Origin: a bacterium
Lineage (GTDB): Bacteria; Hydrothermota; UBA3073; JACQXS01; JAQTXJ01
Length of the DNA: 35,213 bases
Reading direction: 5' to 3'
Assembly: GCA_028688815.1 (NCBI GenBank)
Contig: JAQTXJ010000021.1
Span: 1-35,213 of the forward strand
In this document: piece after piece, positions 7,679 through 17,197 of the stretch
How positions within the stretch are numbered: position 1 is the stretch's first letter
Layout: the number at the start of each line of letters is the position of its first letter
Made by a program: the position numbers and the translations under genes
Notes under the pieces: model-generated
Databases searched by the model: none
What the model was told of the DNA's origin: nothing
Seen by the model: only the letters and a program-made list of their open reading frames with translations

Positions 7679-8801
7679 TTTTCCCGGTATCCGGATGCGC
7701 TGCAATAAAATTCCGAACACTATCAAGAGCAGGCCTATGCGAAAAATCTTCCTTCATCATCCCCCAATAATCCGTTGAGGTACGTAAAGAATCCTGGTAT
7801 TTATATGCTCCGAAATCCTGTAACGTAAAAATAAATATTTTATTAAGCCATGCTCTTTGTTCTTTTGCTTTACATATTTCAAGTAAATATTGTGCCTGGT
7901 CTGCTTCGCTTATGGTATCTGAATATGCCGCAAGAATGGTTGAATCCGGCAAACTTATTGCGGGATGTGTACGGTTACACCCTATTTCTGTAATCCATAC
8001 CGGTTTTCCCGGCACGTATTTATCAAGCACAGGCTTTATTTTTGTATCAAGATAGGTAAAATCTCCATACGTATAGATGTGAAGACTTATTATATCAAAA
8101 TAATTTCCACACCTCTCAAGAACCATTCTTAACAATGCGGAATCCTCTCCCGATATAGTATAAATTGCATTGACTCTCCATCCCGCGTCTCCTCCGGTTG
8201 CTCCCATAACAGGCCCAATAACCTGGGCAGACAGGTCTGCAGATTTTATTGCCTGGTACGATATTCTGGCATACCTGGCAAAATCATCAATACTCCCATA
8301 TCCCCCATATTCAGGTTCATTACAGATTTCCCAGCTTTTAATAGGTTTGGTAAGCCCTGGCATATCATTGTTCCCATCACCATCATACCTTTCAACGGTG
8401 TTCTGCCAGTATTTTTTACATTTCAATGTGTCATCACGCCATGGTGCCCAGTTTGGCGGACCTGTACATATCAATAAATTTAGATTCCGTTCCTGCATAA
8501 AAATTACAAGTGAATCCATAATATCCGTCCTGAAATGTGTAGTCCCGGGTAGAACATTGTAAGGCGCACAATTCGGTCTGTTCCACGTAAAACCACAACT
8601 CTTCATTGAATCAAGCCCTTGTGCATATAAGTTACGTAATCGCTCAGGACGCCACTGTTCAGGCCGATTGTAAGGTGAAGCTCCATATGGCCATACATCT
8701 ATAACTCCCCATGGAGAGTCTGAACCATTTGATTTTACCGATTTTGCATACAAAAAATTAACGGGTATTACGATATATAACAAAATTAAAAGTTTCAACA
8801 T
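7668..8801 (-). CDS. Secreted clan GH-A glycoside hydrolase
   Basis: This 377-residue protein has a signal peptide (1-19). The (beta/alpha)8 clan GH-A landmarks are in order: FTWNRPNCAPYN near 71-82, LLICTGPPNWAP around 109-120, the acid/base in WEICNEPEYGG (Glu162), SLHIYTYGD around 239-247, and the nucleophile in VWITEIGC (Glu272). It is closest in style to GH39- or GH5-like families, so it should hydrolyse a beta-linked glycan, but the substrate is not readable. Unlike its secreted neighbours it has no sorting domain: the reading frame stops after the barrel, at a stop codon lying within a 9-base repeat array. The protein could have lost a C-terminal module there, or it could simply be periplasmic. 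It is divergent from dnaE, across a 146-base AT-rich gap. Confidence 0.8.
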   Translation of the reverse strand: MLKLLILLYIVIPVNFLYAKSVKSNGSDSPWGVIDVWPYGASPYNRPEQWRPERLRNLYAQGLDSMKSCGFTWNRPNCAPYNVLPGTTHFRTDIMDSLVIFMQERNLNLLICTGPPNWAPWRDDTLKCKKYWQNTVERYDGDGNNDMPGLTKPIKSWEICNEPEYGGYGSIDDFARYARISYQAIKSADLSAQVIGPVMGATGGDAGWRVNAIYTISGEDSALLRMVLERCGNYFDIISLHIYTYGDFTYLDTKIKPVLDKYVPGKPVWITEIGCNRTHPAISLPDSTILAAYSDTISEADQAQYLLEICKAKEQRAWLNKIFIFTLQDFGAYKYQDSLRTSTDYWGMMKEDFSHRPALDSVRNFIAAHPDTGKKRR

Positions 8802-8947
8802 ACTGCCTCCATAAATTCCCGCTAAATAGAAAGTAGAAAATGTTAAATTTATTATTTTTATTATATTTTCATTACTTTAACTTTGCAAGTTTTTTAATAA
8901 AAAATTTAAACTTTACAAAAACACTTAATATAATAATATAAGAAATT

Positions 8948-11900
8948 ATGCCACACGCACACTTTGTTCACTTACACGTTCATACGGATTACAGCCTTCT
9001 CGATGGCGCCTGCAAAATAGAAAAATTGGCTAAACTGGCTCAAGAATACAAACTCCCCGCCCTTGCAATAACAGACCACGGAAATATGTTCGGAGCAATC
9101 GAATTCTACAAAGCAATGGAAAATGCAGGAGTTAAACCAATTATCGGACAGGAAGCTTATATGGCTCCGAAATCAAGAAAAGACAGACAACCCGTTGACG
9201 GCGTTTCCTACTTTCACCTTACCTTGCTTGCAAAAAATGAAAAAGGATATCGAAACTTAATGAAGTTATCCAGTGAAGGCTGGCTTGAAGGACATTACTA
9301 TAGACCCCGTATTGATAAAGAAATATTAAGAGAATATTCCGAAGGTCTGATTGGACTCTCCGGTTGCCTGAAAGGAGAAGTCCCTTACTGGATTATAAAA
9401 GGAAATTTAAACCTCGCCAAACAAATAGCCTCAGAGTACTTATCCATCTTCGGAGAAGGAAATTTTTATTTTGAACTAATGAGACTTGGCTTGGAAGAAA
9501 ACGACATTGCCAACGGTGAATTAATAAAAATAGGCGCTGAATTGAATATTCCTTTAGTCGCAACTAATGACTGCCATTATTTAAACCAAGATGACGTTGA
9601 GGCTCACGATGTCCTTTTATGCTTACAAACCCATAGTGAAAAAGATGACGTAAAAAGATTGAAATTCGGGTCTGATAAACTTTACTTCAAATCTCCCGAA
9701 GAAATGATAGCCCTTTTTTCTGACCACCCTGAAGCAATATCAAATACATTAAAAATAGCAGAACAATGTAATTTAAGACTGGACCTAGATTCAAAAAATA
9801 TCCGTTTGCCGGGTTATAAATTGCCCGAAGGTTATACTTCAATAGAAGATTACCTTACATTCATTGCTAAAGAAGGATTTAATTCCAGATACCCAACCCC
9901 GGCAAAAGTAATTCAGGAAAGGTTTGAATATGAACTTAATACCATAAAAAAAATGGGATATCCAGGGTACTTTTTAATGATTAGAGATATCGTAGACGAA
10001 GCTAAAAAAAGAAATGTCCCGGTAGGTCCGGGAAGAGGTTCCGCAGTCGGGAGTCTCATCTGTTATTGTCTTGGCATAACGGAACTTGACCCGATAAAAT
10101 ATGGTCTACTATTTGAAAGATTTCTAAACCCTGAAAGAATAGCTATGCCTGATATTGATATTGATATTGGTGATGAAAGAAGAGATGAAATCGTTACTTA
10201 TATTACCGAAAGATACGGCAAAGACTCGGTATCCCAGATTATAACATTCGGAACTATGGGAGCAAGAGGAGTAGTCAGAGATGTTGCAAGGGTTTTGAAA
10301 ATCCCATACCCCATAGCAGATAAACTTGCAAAACTAATCCACCCGACTTCATCCATTGCAGAAGCAATAGAAACCCCTGAAGTTAAATCTTTTGTTGAAA
10401 AAATGGAAGGCATTCCCCATCTTATTCAAATAGCATCCAAACTTGAAGGACTTGCCCGCCATGCATCAATGCACGCATCCGGAATACTCGTAGCTCCGGA
10501 TAAGCTCATAGACGTCGTTCCCCTGTTCAAATCGGAAGGAGATACCATATCAACTCAATATTCTATGGAATCCGTAGAAAAAATCGGACTGGCAAAAATA
10601 GATATACTTGGGTTACGAACATTAAGCGTTATATATCATACATTGGAAAAAATAAACAAAAAAGACCCCAAAGAGATTCCTCTCGGGGATGCAAAAACAT
10701 TTAATATGCTGAAAAAAGGACACTCAATCGGCGTATTTCAGCTTGAATCAGAAGGTATGAAAGACATACTACGTAAACTTAAACCCGAAAATTTTACCGA
10801 TATAATGGCGTTAATCGCTTTGTATAGGCCGGGTCCTCTTGGAGGTGCAACAAAAGATAGTATTATAAAATGCAAACACGGCGAAGAAACTCCCAAATAC
10901 CTGCATCCTTTGCTTGAACCAATATTGAAAGATACCTACGGCACCATACTCTATCAGGAACAGGTAATGCAAATAGCTTCCAGAGTAGGAGGATTCAGTC
11001 TCGGAAAAGCAGATATCCTGAGACGCGCAATGAGCAAAAAAACCCCCGAAGTAATGGAAGAACAGAAAAAATCATTTATTGAAGGCAGTATAAAAAATAA
11101 TGTACCCGAAAAAATAGCAAATCAAATATTTGAACTAATCGTCCCCTTTGCCGGGTATGGATTCAATAAATCACACTCTGCTGGTTATGCATTACTTGCA
11201 TACCAGACTGCATACCTTAAAGCTAACCATCCAAACGAATTTATGGCCGCCCTTCTTACTTCCGAATACCAGACTACTGATAGGATAAAATTCTTAATAG
11301 ACGAATGCAAAAGAATGAAAATTGAAATATTGCCCCCGGATATAAATACGTCTGAAGTAGATTTTAAGGTAGAAGGTAATAAAATAAGATTTGGGTTTGC
11401 TACTTTAAAAAATATAGGCAAAAACGCCGCAATAGAAGTTATGAACAAGCGTCCCTTTAGCTCATTTGCCGATTTCCTGGCTCGAGTAACTCCTAATCGG
11501 AAAACAGGTGAATCTTTAATAAAATCAGGGGCCTTTGATTCCCTTGACAAAGACCGTAAAGCATTAATGGACATCCTGAATAATAAAACAACTTCTCAAT
11601 TAGGATTATTCTTTGAATCCGAAGAAAAAGAGGTGGATGAGGAATGGAACAAAGCAGAACTCCTATCGTGGGAAAAAGAAGCTTTTGGTTTTTATTTCTC
11701 AGGACATCCTCTCGAAAGATACATAGATGAAATTGCCGCTATGCGTATTTCTACAATAACCGACCTAGCAACAAGATCCCTTGGTGAAGAAATAACCATA
11801 GGCGGCGTTGTAACAAGAAGAAAAGTACTAAAAGATAAAGAATTCAGCTTTATTACCGTAGAAGACTTTTCAGGAATAATAGAGGTTATGGTTTATAATA

Positions 11901-12283
11901 ATGTTTTCGACATATCTGCTATCAATGCGGATGAGCCATTAATAATAAAAGGAAGACTATCCGAACGGAATGAAATTCATTCAGTAAAAGCTTCAAAAAT
12001 AATAGCACTCGAAAAAATAAGAAAAGAATTCATAAACAAAATAGATATTTATATAGATATCTCGGGATTAGAGGAGAAAACTTTGATAGATTTAAATAAG
12101 ATACTGGAAGCTTCCCAGGGCGAGTGTGAAGTATATATACATCTTACAAATGAATACGATGATGAAGCTCTATTAAAAAGCAACTTGCGAATTAAACCCG
12201 TTCGTAACGTTCTTCTAAAAATTAAAACATTGTTAGGAGAAGAATCCGTTAAACTTGGACTTGACCACAGTATGATGACATAA
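8948..12283 (+). CDS. dnaE: DNA polymerase III alpha subunit
   Basis: The replicative polymerase, 1111 residues. It begins with the PHP domain (HLHVHTDYSLLDG at 8-20, then ITDHGNM and TNDCHY), whose metal-ligand residues look intact. The palm domain has the glycine-rich PVGPGRGSAVGS, then MPDIDIDIGDERRD with catalytic Asp402 and Asp404, and KIDILGL with the third catalytic Asp552. The finger and beta-binding regions (YRPGPLGG, YQEQVMQI, GYGFNKSHSAGYA) follow, and an OB-fold near 945-1010 (EEITIGGVVTRRK). Domain order is that of DnaE1, not PolC, since no exonuclease domain is inserted. The ATG at 8948 gives the normal N-terminus; the Shine-Dalgarno sequence is weak. It is the first gene of an apparent four-gene transcript ending at 15037. 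Confidence 0.97.
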   Translation: MPHAHFVHLHVHTDYSLLDGACKIEKLAKLAQEYKLPALAITDHGNMFGAIEFYKAMENAGVKPIIGQEAYMAPKSRKDRQPVDGVSYFHLTLLAKNEKGYRNLMKLSSEGWLEGHYYRPRIDKEILREYSEGLIGLSGCLKGEVPYWIIKGNLNLAKQIASEYLSIFGEGNFYFELMRLGLEENDIANGELIKIGAELNIPLVATNDCHYLNQDDVEAHDVLLCLQTHSEKDDVKRLKFGSDKLYFKSPEEMIALFSDHPEAISNTLKIAEQCNLRLDLDSKNIRLPGYKLPEGYTSIEDYLTFIAKEGFNSRYPTPAKVIQERFEYELNTIKKMGYPGYFLMIRDIVDEAKKRNVPVGPGRGSAVGSLICYCLGITELDPIKYGLLFERFLNPERIAMPDIDIDIGDERRDEIVTYITERYGKDSVSQIITFGTMGARGVVRDVARVLKIPYPIADKLAKLIHPTSSIAEAIETPEVKSFVEKMEGIPHLIQIASKLEGLARHASMHASGILVAPDKLIDVVPLFKSEGDTISTQYSMESVEKIGLAKIDILGLRTLSVIYHTLEKINKKDPKEIPLGDAKTFNMLKKGHSIGVFQLESEGMKDILRKLKPENFTDIMALIALYRPGPLGGATKDSIIKCKHGEETPKYLHPLLEPILKDTYGTILYQEQVMQIASRVGGFSLGKADILRRAMSKKTPEVMEEQKKSFIEGSIKNNVPEKIANQIFELIVPFAGYGFNKSHSAGYALLAYQTAYLKANHPNEFMAALLTSEYQTTDRIKFLIDECKRMKIEILPPDINTSEVDFKVEGNKIRFGFATLKNIGKNAAIEVMNKRPFSSFADFLARVTPNRKTGESLIKSGAFDSLDKDRKALMDILNNKTTSQLGLFFESEEKEVDEEWNKAELLSWEKEAFGFYFSGHPLERYIDEIAAMRISTITDLATRSLGEEITIGGVVTRRKVLKDKEFSFITVEDFSGIIEVMVYNNVFDISAINADEPLIIKGRLSERNEIHSVKASKIIALEKIRKEFINKIDIYIDISGLEEKTLIDLNKILEASQGECEVYIHLTNEYDDEALLKSNLRIKPVRNVLLKIKTLLGEESVKLGLDHSMMT

Positions 12284-12292
12284 TACAACTTA

Positions 12293-13327
12293 ATGGAAAC
12301 AAACAATACGCCCACTAATCCTCGCATTACTGCAAAACAACTAAAATCAGGAATGCGAATATTCTTCATAATTACAACCCTGACCCTTACCCTTATATTC
12401 ATATTCACCGCAAGTAAAGAAACTTTGTTCGCACTCAAACAGGTGAATTATTTATTTTTAGGATTAACAACTCTGGTGTGCATACTTAGACTATACTTTG
12501 AATGCCTGCGATTACAGGTTTTAGGCTCGGCGCTCGGGAAAAAAATCAGTCTGAAAAGGACTGCCGAATTTACCTTTGGAGGATATTTTTTGTCCATTCT
12601 ACCCTTTGGGGTTGGAGGGCTGCCCCTGCAATTCTATATCCTGATGAAAGAAAAGTTTTCTTTCGGGGAATCCGGTACCGTTATCGTAATGCGCGGGATT
12701 ACATATTTGCTTGCATTCGTATTCGCAATTCCGGTTATTATATATTATAGAAACATTTTTGAAAGCTCCGGGCTGAAAATGCTTTCGGGTTATATTTTGG
12801 TTGTTTACAGTATATTCTTAATACTGTTTACCCTTGCTATGTGGAAAACCGAATGGATTAAAACCCAAATTAATAAACTCTCTAATTTTTTTATTCTTAA
12901 ACATAAAGATAAATTCGCAAGCTGGATAAGCAAACTCGCAGATGAAATAGAAAATTTCAAACTTGGATTTAAAAAATGCTGCACTCACGGGATATATAAG
13001 TTTTTACTCGTAATACTTTTATCCGGAGTTTCTCTCCTTTGCTTTGTTCTTATGGTGCCTTTGTTGTTCAGGAGTCTTGGAGTATCCGTTCCGATCGTAG
13101 AAACCTCGATAATCCAATTTATTCTTACATTCTTGCTGATGTTTTCTCCTTCCCCGGGTGGTTCGGGAATTGCAGAAGGTGCCGGTTTTCTCTTGTTTAA
13201 CTCTTACTGCCCAAAATGCCTGATGGGCGTGTTTATTGTGTTATGGAGGTTCTTTACCTACTATACAGGCGTGATAATCGGAGGAATATTTATATTAAAA
13301 TTATTAACCGAAACTAATAAAAAATGA
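12293..13327 (+). CDS. LPG synthase/UPF0104-type integral membrane protein
   Basis: This 344-residue protein has about eight hydrophobic segments. It matches the transmembrane part of lysylphosphatidylglycerol synthases and the YbhN-like UPF0104 group. Diagnostic features are GGYFLSILPFGVGGLP in the first half and FSPSPGGSGIAEG near 284-296, followed by a helix pair with RFFTYYTG. It lacks the soluble aminoacyl-transferase domain, so it is more likely a lipid flippase or lipid-linked transporter subunit than a complete synthase; that is inference. It starts nine bases after dnaE and overlaps the next gene by four bases (ATGA), so it is co-transcribed and translationally coupled. It acts in the inner membrane. 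Confidence 0.85.
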   Translation: METNNTPTNPRITAKQLKSGMRIFFIITTLTLTLIFIFTASKETLFALKQVNYLFLGLTTLVCILRLYFECLRLQVLGSALGKKISLKRTAEFTFGGYFLSILPFGVGGLPLQFYILMKEKFSFGESGTVIVMRGITYLLAFVFAIPVIIYYRNIFESSGLKMLSGYILVVYSIFLILFTLAMWKTEWIKTQINKLSNFFILKHKDKFASWISKLADEIENFKLGFKKCCTHGIYKFLLVILLSGVSLLCFVLMVPLLFRSLGVSVPIVETSIIQFILTFLLMFSPSPGGSGIAEGAGFLLFNSYCPKCLMGVFIVLWRFFTYYTGVIIGGIFILKLLTETNKK

Positions 13328-13908
13328 AAATACTCGGAATTATCGGCAGCCCACACAAAAATGGCAACACAGACATACTTGTGTCTAAAGTATTGCAAGG
13401 AATAAAATCAAAAAATACCGTTTGGGGAAAAATTTACCTTAACGACTTGAATTTAATTCCCTGTAAAGCTTGTTTTAAGTGTTCCAAAAATGGAAAGTGC
13501 ATATTAAAAGATGATTTTAATTCTCTATTAAATAAAATAAGACAGGCTGATATAATAATATTGGGCTCACCTGTTTATTGCGAGACAGTGACTGCACAGA
13601 CTAAAATCTTGATTGATAGAACAGACTCCAGCCAGGTCATTGTTGCTAAACTTAAAGGAAAAACTATCTTAAAAAGAAGAACAGAATGGAATACATACAA
13701 TAAAAGAGGTATAATCATATGCATAGGCGACCTATCTCCTATGAAAGAAATAAAACAAGCTTCTAGCGTTATGAAGAGATTATTCGGAGACTTAAATATC
13801 AAAATAGTAGATGAAATTTTAGCCCGCGGACTAACAAAATCAGGAGATGTTTTGAAAAACTCTACTCTTCTGAACAAAGCTATTAAAGTGGGAACGAAAA
13901 TTACCTAA
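13324..13908 (+). CDS. Iron-sulfur flavoprotein (Isf-type, flavodoxin fold)
   Basis: This 194-residue protein has an NADPH-dependent FMN reductase/flavodoxin fold. GSPHKNGNTD (8-17) is the FMN-phosphate loop and LGSPVYCETVTAQTK the second flavin-contact loop. The compact cysteine motif CKACFKCSKNGKC (Cys47, Cys50, Cys53, Cys59; CX2CX2CX5C) matches the [4Fe-4S] motif of archaeal-type iron-sulfur flavoproteins, which transfer electrons in anaerobes and can reduce oxygen or peroxide. The start overlaps the stop of the membrane gene by four bases, and the TonB-plug gene starts one base after its stop. There is no signal peptide, so it is cytoplasmic. The physiological partner is unknown. Confidence 0.85.
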   Translation: MKILGIIGSPHKNGNTDILVSKVLQGIKSKNTVWGKIYLNDLNLIPCKACFKCSKNGKCILKDDFNSLLNKIRQADIIILGSPVYCETVTAQTKILIDRTDSSQVIVAKLKGKTILKRRTEWNTYNKRGIIICIGDLSPMKEIKQASSVMKRLFGDLNIKIVDEILARGLTKSGDVLKNSTLLNKAIKVGTKIT

Positions 13909-13909
13909 A

Positions 13910-15037
13910 ATGCTTATCTTATTGAATCTTTTAATTTGTAGCACTTCGGAAACGGCATTGAGAATACCTGCACTCGATATGACTACCCCGGCAAACATAA
14001 CTACATTGTCAACCTCTATTGATAATTATGAAGATTTTTTCTTGTCTTATCCTTTTATAACCGATAATTTCTTAATACTATGCGATGGAATTCCAATTTC
14101 CCGGGATAAAATCCCTATTTTCCCCTCCATAGAAAAAATAGAACTCATAAACGAAAATGTAAGTTCTACCTATGGAAATTATGAGGGAGTAATAAATATA
14201 ATAACAAAACGCTTAAAAACAGAAAGAGCTTATTCAAATATTAAATTGGCTATAAATCCGAATTACTTTCAGTTTGAATTTGGCAGACAGATTTTCATAC
14301 CTAATATCAATATGTATCTGACTGGAGACCTTGATACAAAACTAAAATCGACTTCAAACTTATGTTATAACTCATCTCTTATAAACTTACAGGCTTTTTA
14401 TAGAGATAATAATACTTTGGGGATATCCGCTTCCATCGGAAAAGCCAACCGTTCTAAACTCATACTGACAAGAGATTTTTACTCTATTACACAAGGATTC
14501 AATATATCCAATCATAAAATGCTTCTCGGCATAGAAGACGAAAATGGATATTTTGTTCAAGATTATTGGGAACCATTTAGACTTTTGTATTTAGTTCCGA
14601 GTATACGATACGGATACGATTCTAAACTATACCCCAAATTGGGACTCGGGTATATTCCTATGTTTAATGTCACTTTGTTCGGAAGCGTAAGTGAAAAAGA
14701 ACAAAATGCAGGAATACGAATACTTGAATCATCAATAAATTATTCTACAATAAATGGGATGACAACAAGACTCGTAAGCCCAAGTTTATATAACTTAAGA
14801 ATAGGCGCATTTTTTTGCAGAGACTCAACCGAAGGATTTACAAGGTGGACTCTCTGGGGGGAATACAATAAGTATTTTCCATCTAAAGAAATAGGAATCC
14901 ATATAACGGGAGATATTCTAACTCAAATGTTAAGAATGGAATTCCAAATAATAGATGTTAAAGTAGCCTATACCTATAAAATAACACCCTATGATGATTA
15001 TTATTCTTATAGTATATTCTGGGAATTCTGGGATTAA
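13910..15037 (+). CDS. Miniature TonB-plug-like outer-membrane protein
   Basis: This 375-residue protein starts with a short hydrophobic segment (1-11), a weak signal peptide. Residues about 40-105 read as a TonB-dependent receptor plug: LILCDGIPIS, FPSIEKIELINENVSSTYG, then GVINIITK, the normal end of a plug. No TonB box is visible. The remaining 270 residues alternate polar and hydrophobic residues and are rich in Tyr, Phe and Asn as in a beta-barrel, but they are far too short for the usual 22 strands. The protein ends in an aromatic residue pair (EFWD), close to the normal barrel end. It is either a reduced receptor family with a smaller barrel or an unusual plug-only derivative. It is the last gene of the dnaE unit. 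Plug assignment is fairly firm; receptor function is not. Confidence 0.65.
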   Translation: MLILLNLLICSTSETALRIPALDMTTPANITTLSTSIDNYEDFFLSYPFITDNFLILCDGIPISRDKIPIFPSIEKIELINENVSSTYGNYEGVINIITKRLKTERAYSNIKLAINPNYFQFEFGRQIFIPNINMYLTGDLDTKLKSTSNLCYNSSLINLQAFYRDNNTLGISASIGKANRSKLILTRDFYSITQGFNISNHKMLLGIEDENGYFVQDYWEPFRLLYLVPSIRYGYDSKLYPKLGLGYIPMFNVTLFGSVSEKEQNAGIRILESSINYSTINGMTTRLVSPSLYNLRIGAFFCRDSTEGFTRWTLWGEYNKYFPSKEIGIHITGDILTQMLRMEFQIIDVKVAYTYKITPYDDYYSYSIFWEFWD

Positions 15038-15058
15038 TACCAAAATGAATATTATCTT

Positions 15059-15090
15059 TGTAGGGGCAGATCGGTAACCTGCCCGCCAAT
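15059..15090. repeat. GTAGGGG-type dispersed hairpin, copy 1
   Basis: The sequence gtaggggcagatcggtaacc runs into ctgcccgccaat. GGGCAG (15064-15069) pairs with CTGCCC (15079-15084). It lies in the gap between the TonB-plug gene and the FISUMP gene. A 15-base tail (15076-15090) recurs with one change at 17119-17133. Confidence 0.65.
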
Positions 15091-15119
15091 ATAAAAAAAA
15101 TAAAGAACAAAAGGGAAAA

Positions 15120-15749
15120 ATGAAATTGATGAAAATATTTATTCTTGGTAGTTTAATTTTCACTTCCTTATATGCCGAACAATTGTCAGGCAAAACAATA
15201 AAAATAGGCAAACAGGAATGGACAGCAGAAAATCTGGACGTAAATCATTACCGAAATGGCGACTCCATTCCTCAAGTGCAAGATGCCGAAGAATGGCAAA
15301 ACTTAAACACAGGTGCATGGTGCTATTATGAAAATAATGCTGAAAACGGCAAAACTTACGGTAAACTCTACAATTGGTATGCCGTAAATGACCCGCGTGG
15401 GTTGGCACCTAAAGGATGGCACATACCCACTGATGAAGATTGGACAACTCTTGTAGACTATTTAGGCAACGAAGACATTGCAGGTGGAAAAATGAAAGAA
15501 ACAGATACAACACATTGGCTAAGTTCTAATACCGAGTCAACCAACAAAAGCGGTTTTTCAGCGCGTCCGGGGGGATATCGATACTCCGACGGAGTATTCA
15601 GCTATATCGGATACTACGGTTACTGGTGGTCGGCTACCGGATACAATGCAACAAAAGCAGGCATACGTTATATAGGCTATGGCAGGATTAGCTGTAACCA
15701 TGACGACTATAACAAGAAAATTGGGCTTAGCGTTAGATGTGTAAGATAA
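15120..15749 (+). CDS. Fibrobacter succinogenes major paralogous domain (FISUMP) protein
   Basis: This 209-residue protein has a signal peptide (1-19, ending LYA). The rest matches the FISUMP domain (TIGR02145 as I recall it): KIGKQEWTAENLDV, then Y-xx-GKLYNWYAV, APKGWHIPTDEDW, FSARPGGYR, YWWSATGY, and a closing IGLSVRCVR. The domain resembles formylglycine-generating-enzyme/C-type-lectin-like folds and occurs on exported, mostly lipoprotein or surface proteins, in many paralogues per genome. No lipobox Cys is present, so it should be periplasmic or secreted. A purine-rich ribosome site lies before the ATG at 15120. No enzyme activity is known for the family. Confidence 0.9.
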   Translation: MKLMKIFILGSLIFTSLYAEQLSGKTIKIGKQEWTAENLDVNHYRNGDSIPQVQDAEEWQNLNTGAWCYYENNAENGKTYGKLYNWYAVNDPRGLAPKGWHIPTDEDWTTLVDYLGNEDIAGGKMKETDTTHWLSSNTESTNKSGFSARPGGYRYSDGVFSYIGYYGYWWSATGYNATKAGIRYIGYGRISCNHDDYNKKIGLSVRCVR

Positions 15750-15772
15750 TTATATACTTTAAGGAGGACAAA

Positions 15773-16255
15773 ATGAAATTTTTTTCTTTTTTGCTACTAA
15801 TATTGCTTTTGGCACAAAACGTAGAGGGAATGGAATTAAAAGGTAAATGGGATATCGGAGCAAATTTATCAGGATTAGTTTGGGACGGAGGAGAAGGGGA
15901 ACTAGCTTATGGGATAACTTCACGTGTCTTATTTGTAGGAGGCCCTTATTTTTCATTTGTTAAAAAAGAAATAGAAAATTATGGTTTCGACATAGGATTC
16001 CGATACTTTACAAAAGTTCCTCAAAAAATAGCTTCTTACCTTGAACCGAATTTTAATTTTTATCACTCAAAAACATATAATTCTTCAACTGCAAATATAA
16101 ACTTAAACGGTGGAGTAGAATACTTTATTAATGATTGTCTTGGATTGGCAGTTTATGCGCCTGTAATTCATATCCATAAAAACTCTAATGGGACTTATTC
16201 TGGTTCTTTTTGCCCGGATTTGACAATTTTCCTCAGGTTTTATTTTAAAATTTAA
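15773..16255 (+). CDS. Small predicted outer-membrane beta-barrel protein
   Basis: This 160-residue protein starts at ATG 15773, directly after a strong aaggagg. The frame is open from 15737, inside the end of the FISUMP gene, but that start lacks a ribosome site. The signal peptide is 1-19. The rest is made of alternating strands with many aromatic and Gly/Asn residues (IGANLSGLVWDGG, GFDIGFRYFTK, LNGGVEYFIND) and ends in LRFYFKI, so the last residues resemble a barrel's C-terminal signal. About eight strands would fit. I do not recognise the family. It lies 23 bases after the FISUMP gene, in the same direction. Confidence 0.7.
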   Translation: MKFFSFLLLILLLAQNVEGMELKGKWDIGANLSGLVWDGGEGELAYGITSRVLFVGGPYFSFVKKEIENYGFDIGFRYFTKVPQKIASYLEPNFNFYHSKTYNSSTANINLNGGVEYFINDCLGLAVYAPVIHIHKNSNGTYSGSFCPDLTIFLRFYFKI

Positions 16256-16346
16256 GTTTACTATTATATATATGAAAAGCAAAATAAAATTGTTAATGAG
16301 GTTATCTTTGAAATTTGGATTTTGACATTGGGATTTTAATAAATAT

Positions 16347-17078
16347 ATGTCTATAATACTTTTTATATTTGGAGCTTGTTTGGGTAGTTTTTTTAATGTC
16401 TGTATATACAGGATACCTCGTGGAAAATCTATCGTTTTTCCACCTTCAGCTTGTCCTAAATGCAAACACAAGATTATGTGGTATGACAATATCCCAATAC
16501 TATCATACCTCCTGCTTAAAGCGAAATGCAGGTTTTGCGGAGAAAAGATTTCTATAATTTATCCCGTGGTAGAACTCCTTACTGCAATAGTTTTTCTTGT
16601 CACTTACCTGAAATTTGGTCTCTCTGCAAAACTTGTCATATATTTAATCCTGTTTTCATTATTCATTATAATAAGCTTTATTGATGCCGATACGGAAACG
16701 ATTCCCGATGTCTTATCAATCCCGGGAATTATAATCGGACTTGGAACAAGCTTTTTTACTATCGGAATTAAAAGCTCCATATTAGGAATGTTAGTTGGTG
16801 CAGGAGTAATCGGTTTTTTTATAGGATTCTGGTTGCTAGTATTCAAAAAAGAAGGGATGGGAATGGGAGACTTAATGTTAATGGCTATGATAGGCAGTTT
16901 TACGGGATGGGTAAATGCGCTTTATACTATTTTTTACGGTTCGGTTATAGGTCTCATTTTTGCAGCTTCCTTACACAAGAAGAGCCTTCAGGATAAGCTC
17001 TACTTCGGTCCGGCTCTGGTTATTGCAAGTTTTCTGATTATTATGTTCGGCAAAAATATAATCCTTCCTATAAAATAA
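16347..17078 (+). CDS. Type IV prepilin peptidase
   Basis: This 243-residue inner-membrane aspartic protease cleaves and usually N-methylates prepilins. The N-terminal methyltransferase-like part has GSFFNVCIYRIP and two zinc-type pairs, CPKC (36-39) and CRFC (61-64). The A24 peptidase part has FIDADTETIPD with catalytic Asp113 and the GMGMGD motif with catalytic Asp175. About seven hydrophobic segments are present, and full length is typical of PilD. It probably processes type IV pilins or pseudopilins encoded elsewhere, since none is present here. It is transcribed alone, 91 bases after the barrel gene; its Shine-Dalgarno sequence is not obvious. Confidence 0.93.
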   Translation: MSIILFIFGACLGSFFNVCIYRIPRGKSIVFPPSACPKCKHKIMWYDNIPILSYLLLKAKCRFCGEKISIIYPVVELLTAIVFLVTYLKFGLSAKLVIYLILFSLFIIISFIDADTETIPDVLSIPGIIIGLGTSFFTIGIKSSILGMLVGAGVIGFFIGFWLLVFKKEGMGMGDLMLMAMIGSFTGWVNALYTIFYGSVIGLIFAASLHKKSLQDKLYFGPALVIASFLIIMFGKNIILPIK

Positions 17079-17118
17079 TAGGTTCCTGCTAAATTTTTTC
17101 TTCCTTTATATGGATTGC

Positions 17119-17133
17119 AAACCTGTCCGCCAA
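17119..17133. repeat. Partial GTAGGGG-type repeat tail
   Basis: The sequence aacctgtccgccaat differs by one base from 15076-15090. It lies in the gap between the convergent prepilin peptidase and T9SS-cargo genes. Only the 3' portion of the element is recognisable. Confidence 0.5.
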
Positions 17134-17197
17134 TCTTCTTGGAGGAAACGATGTTGTTGCAAAAACTGTTCCTATGAGAAACTAAATATACGTAGAT

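Noticed and set aside
7529-7726. 65-residue minus-strand ORF with DSLDSVDSL repeats
   Set aside because: It is read from the 9-base repeat arrays and overlaps the ends of two real genes; no ribosome site.
15737-15772. Earlier start for the small barrel gene
   Set aside because: It overlaps the end of the FISUMP gene and has no ribosome site, whereas ATG 15773 follows aaggagg and begins a signal peptide.
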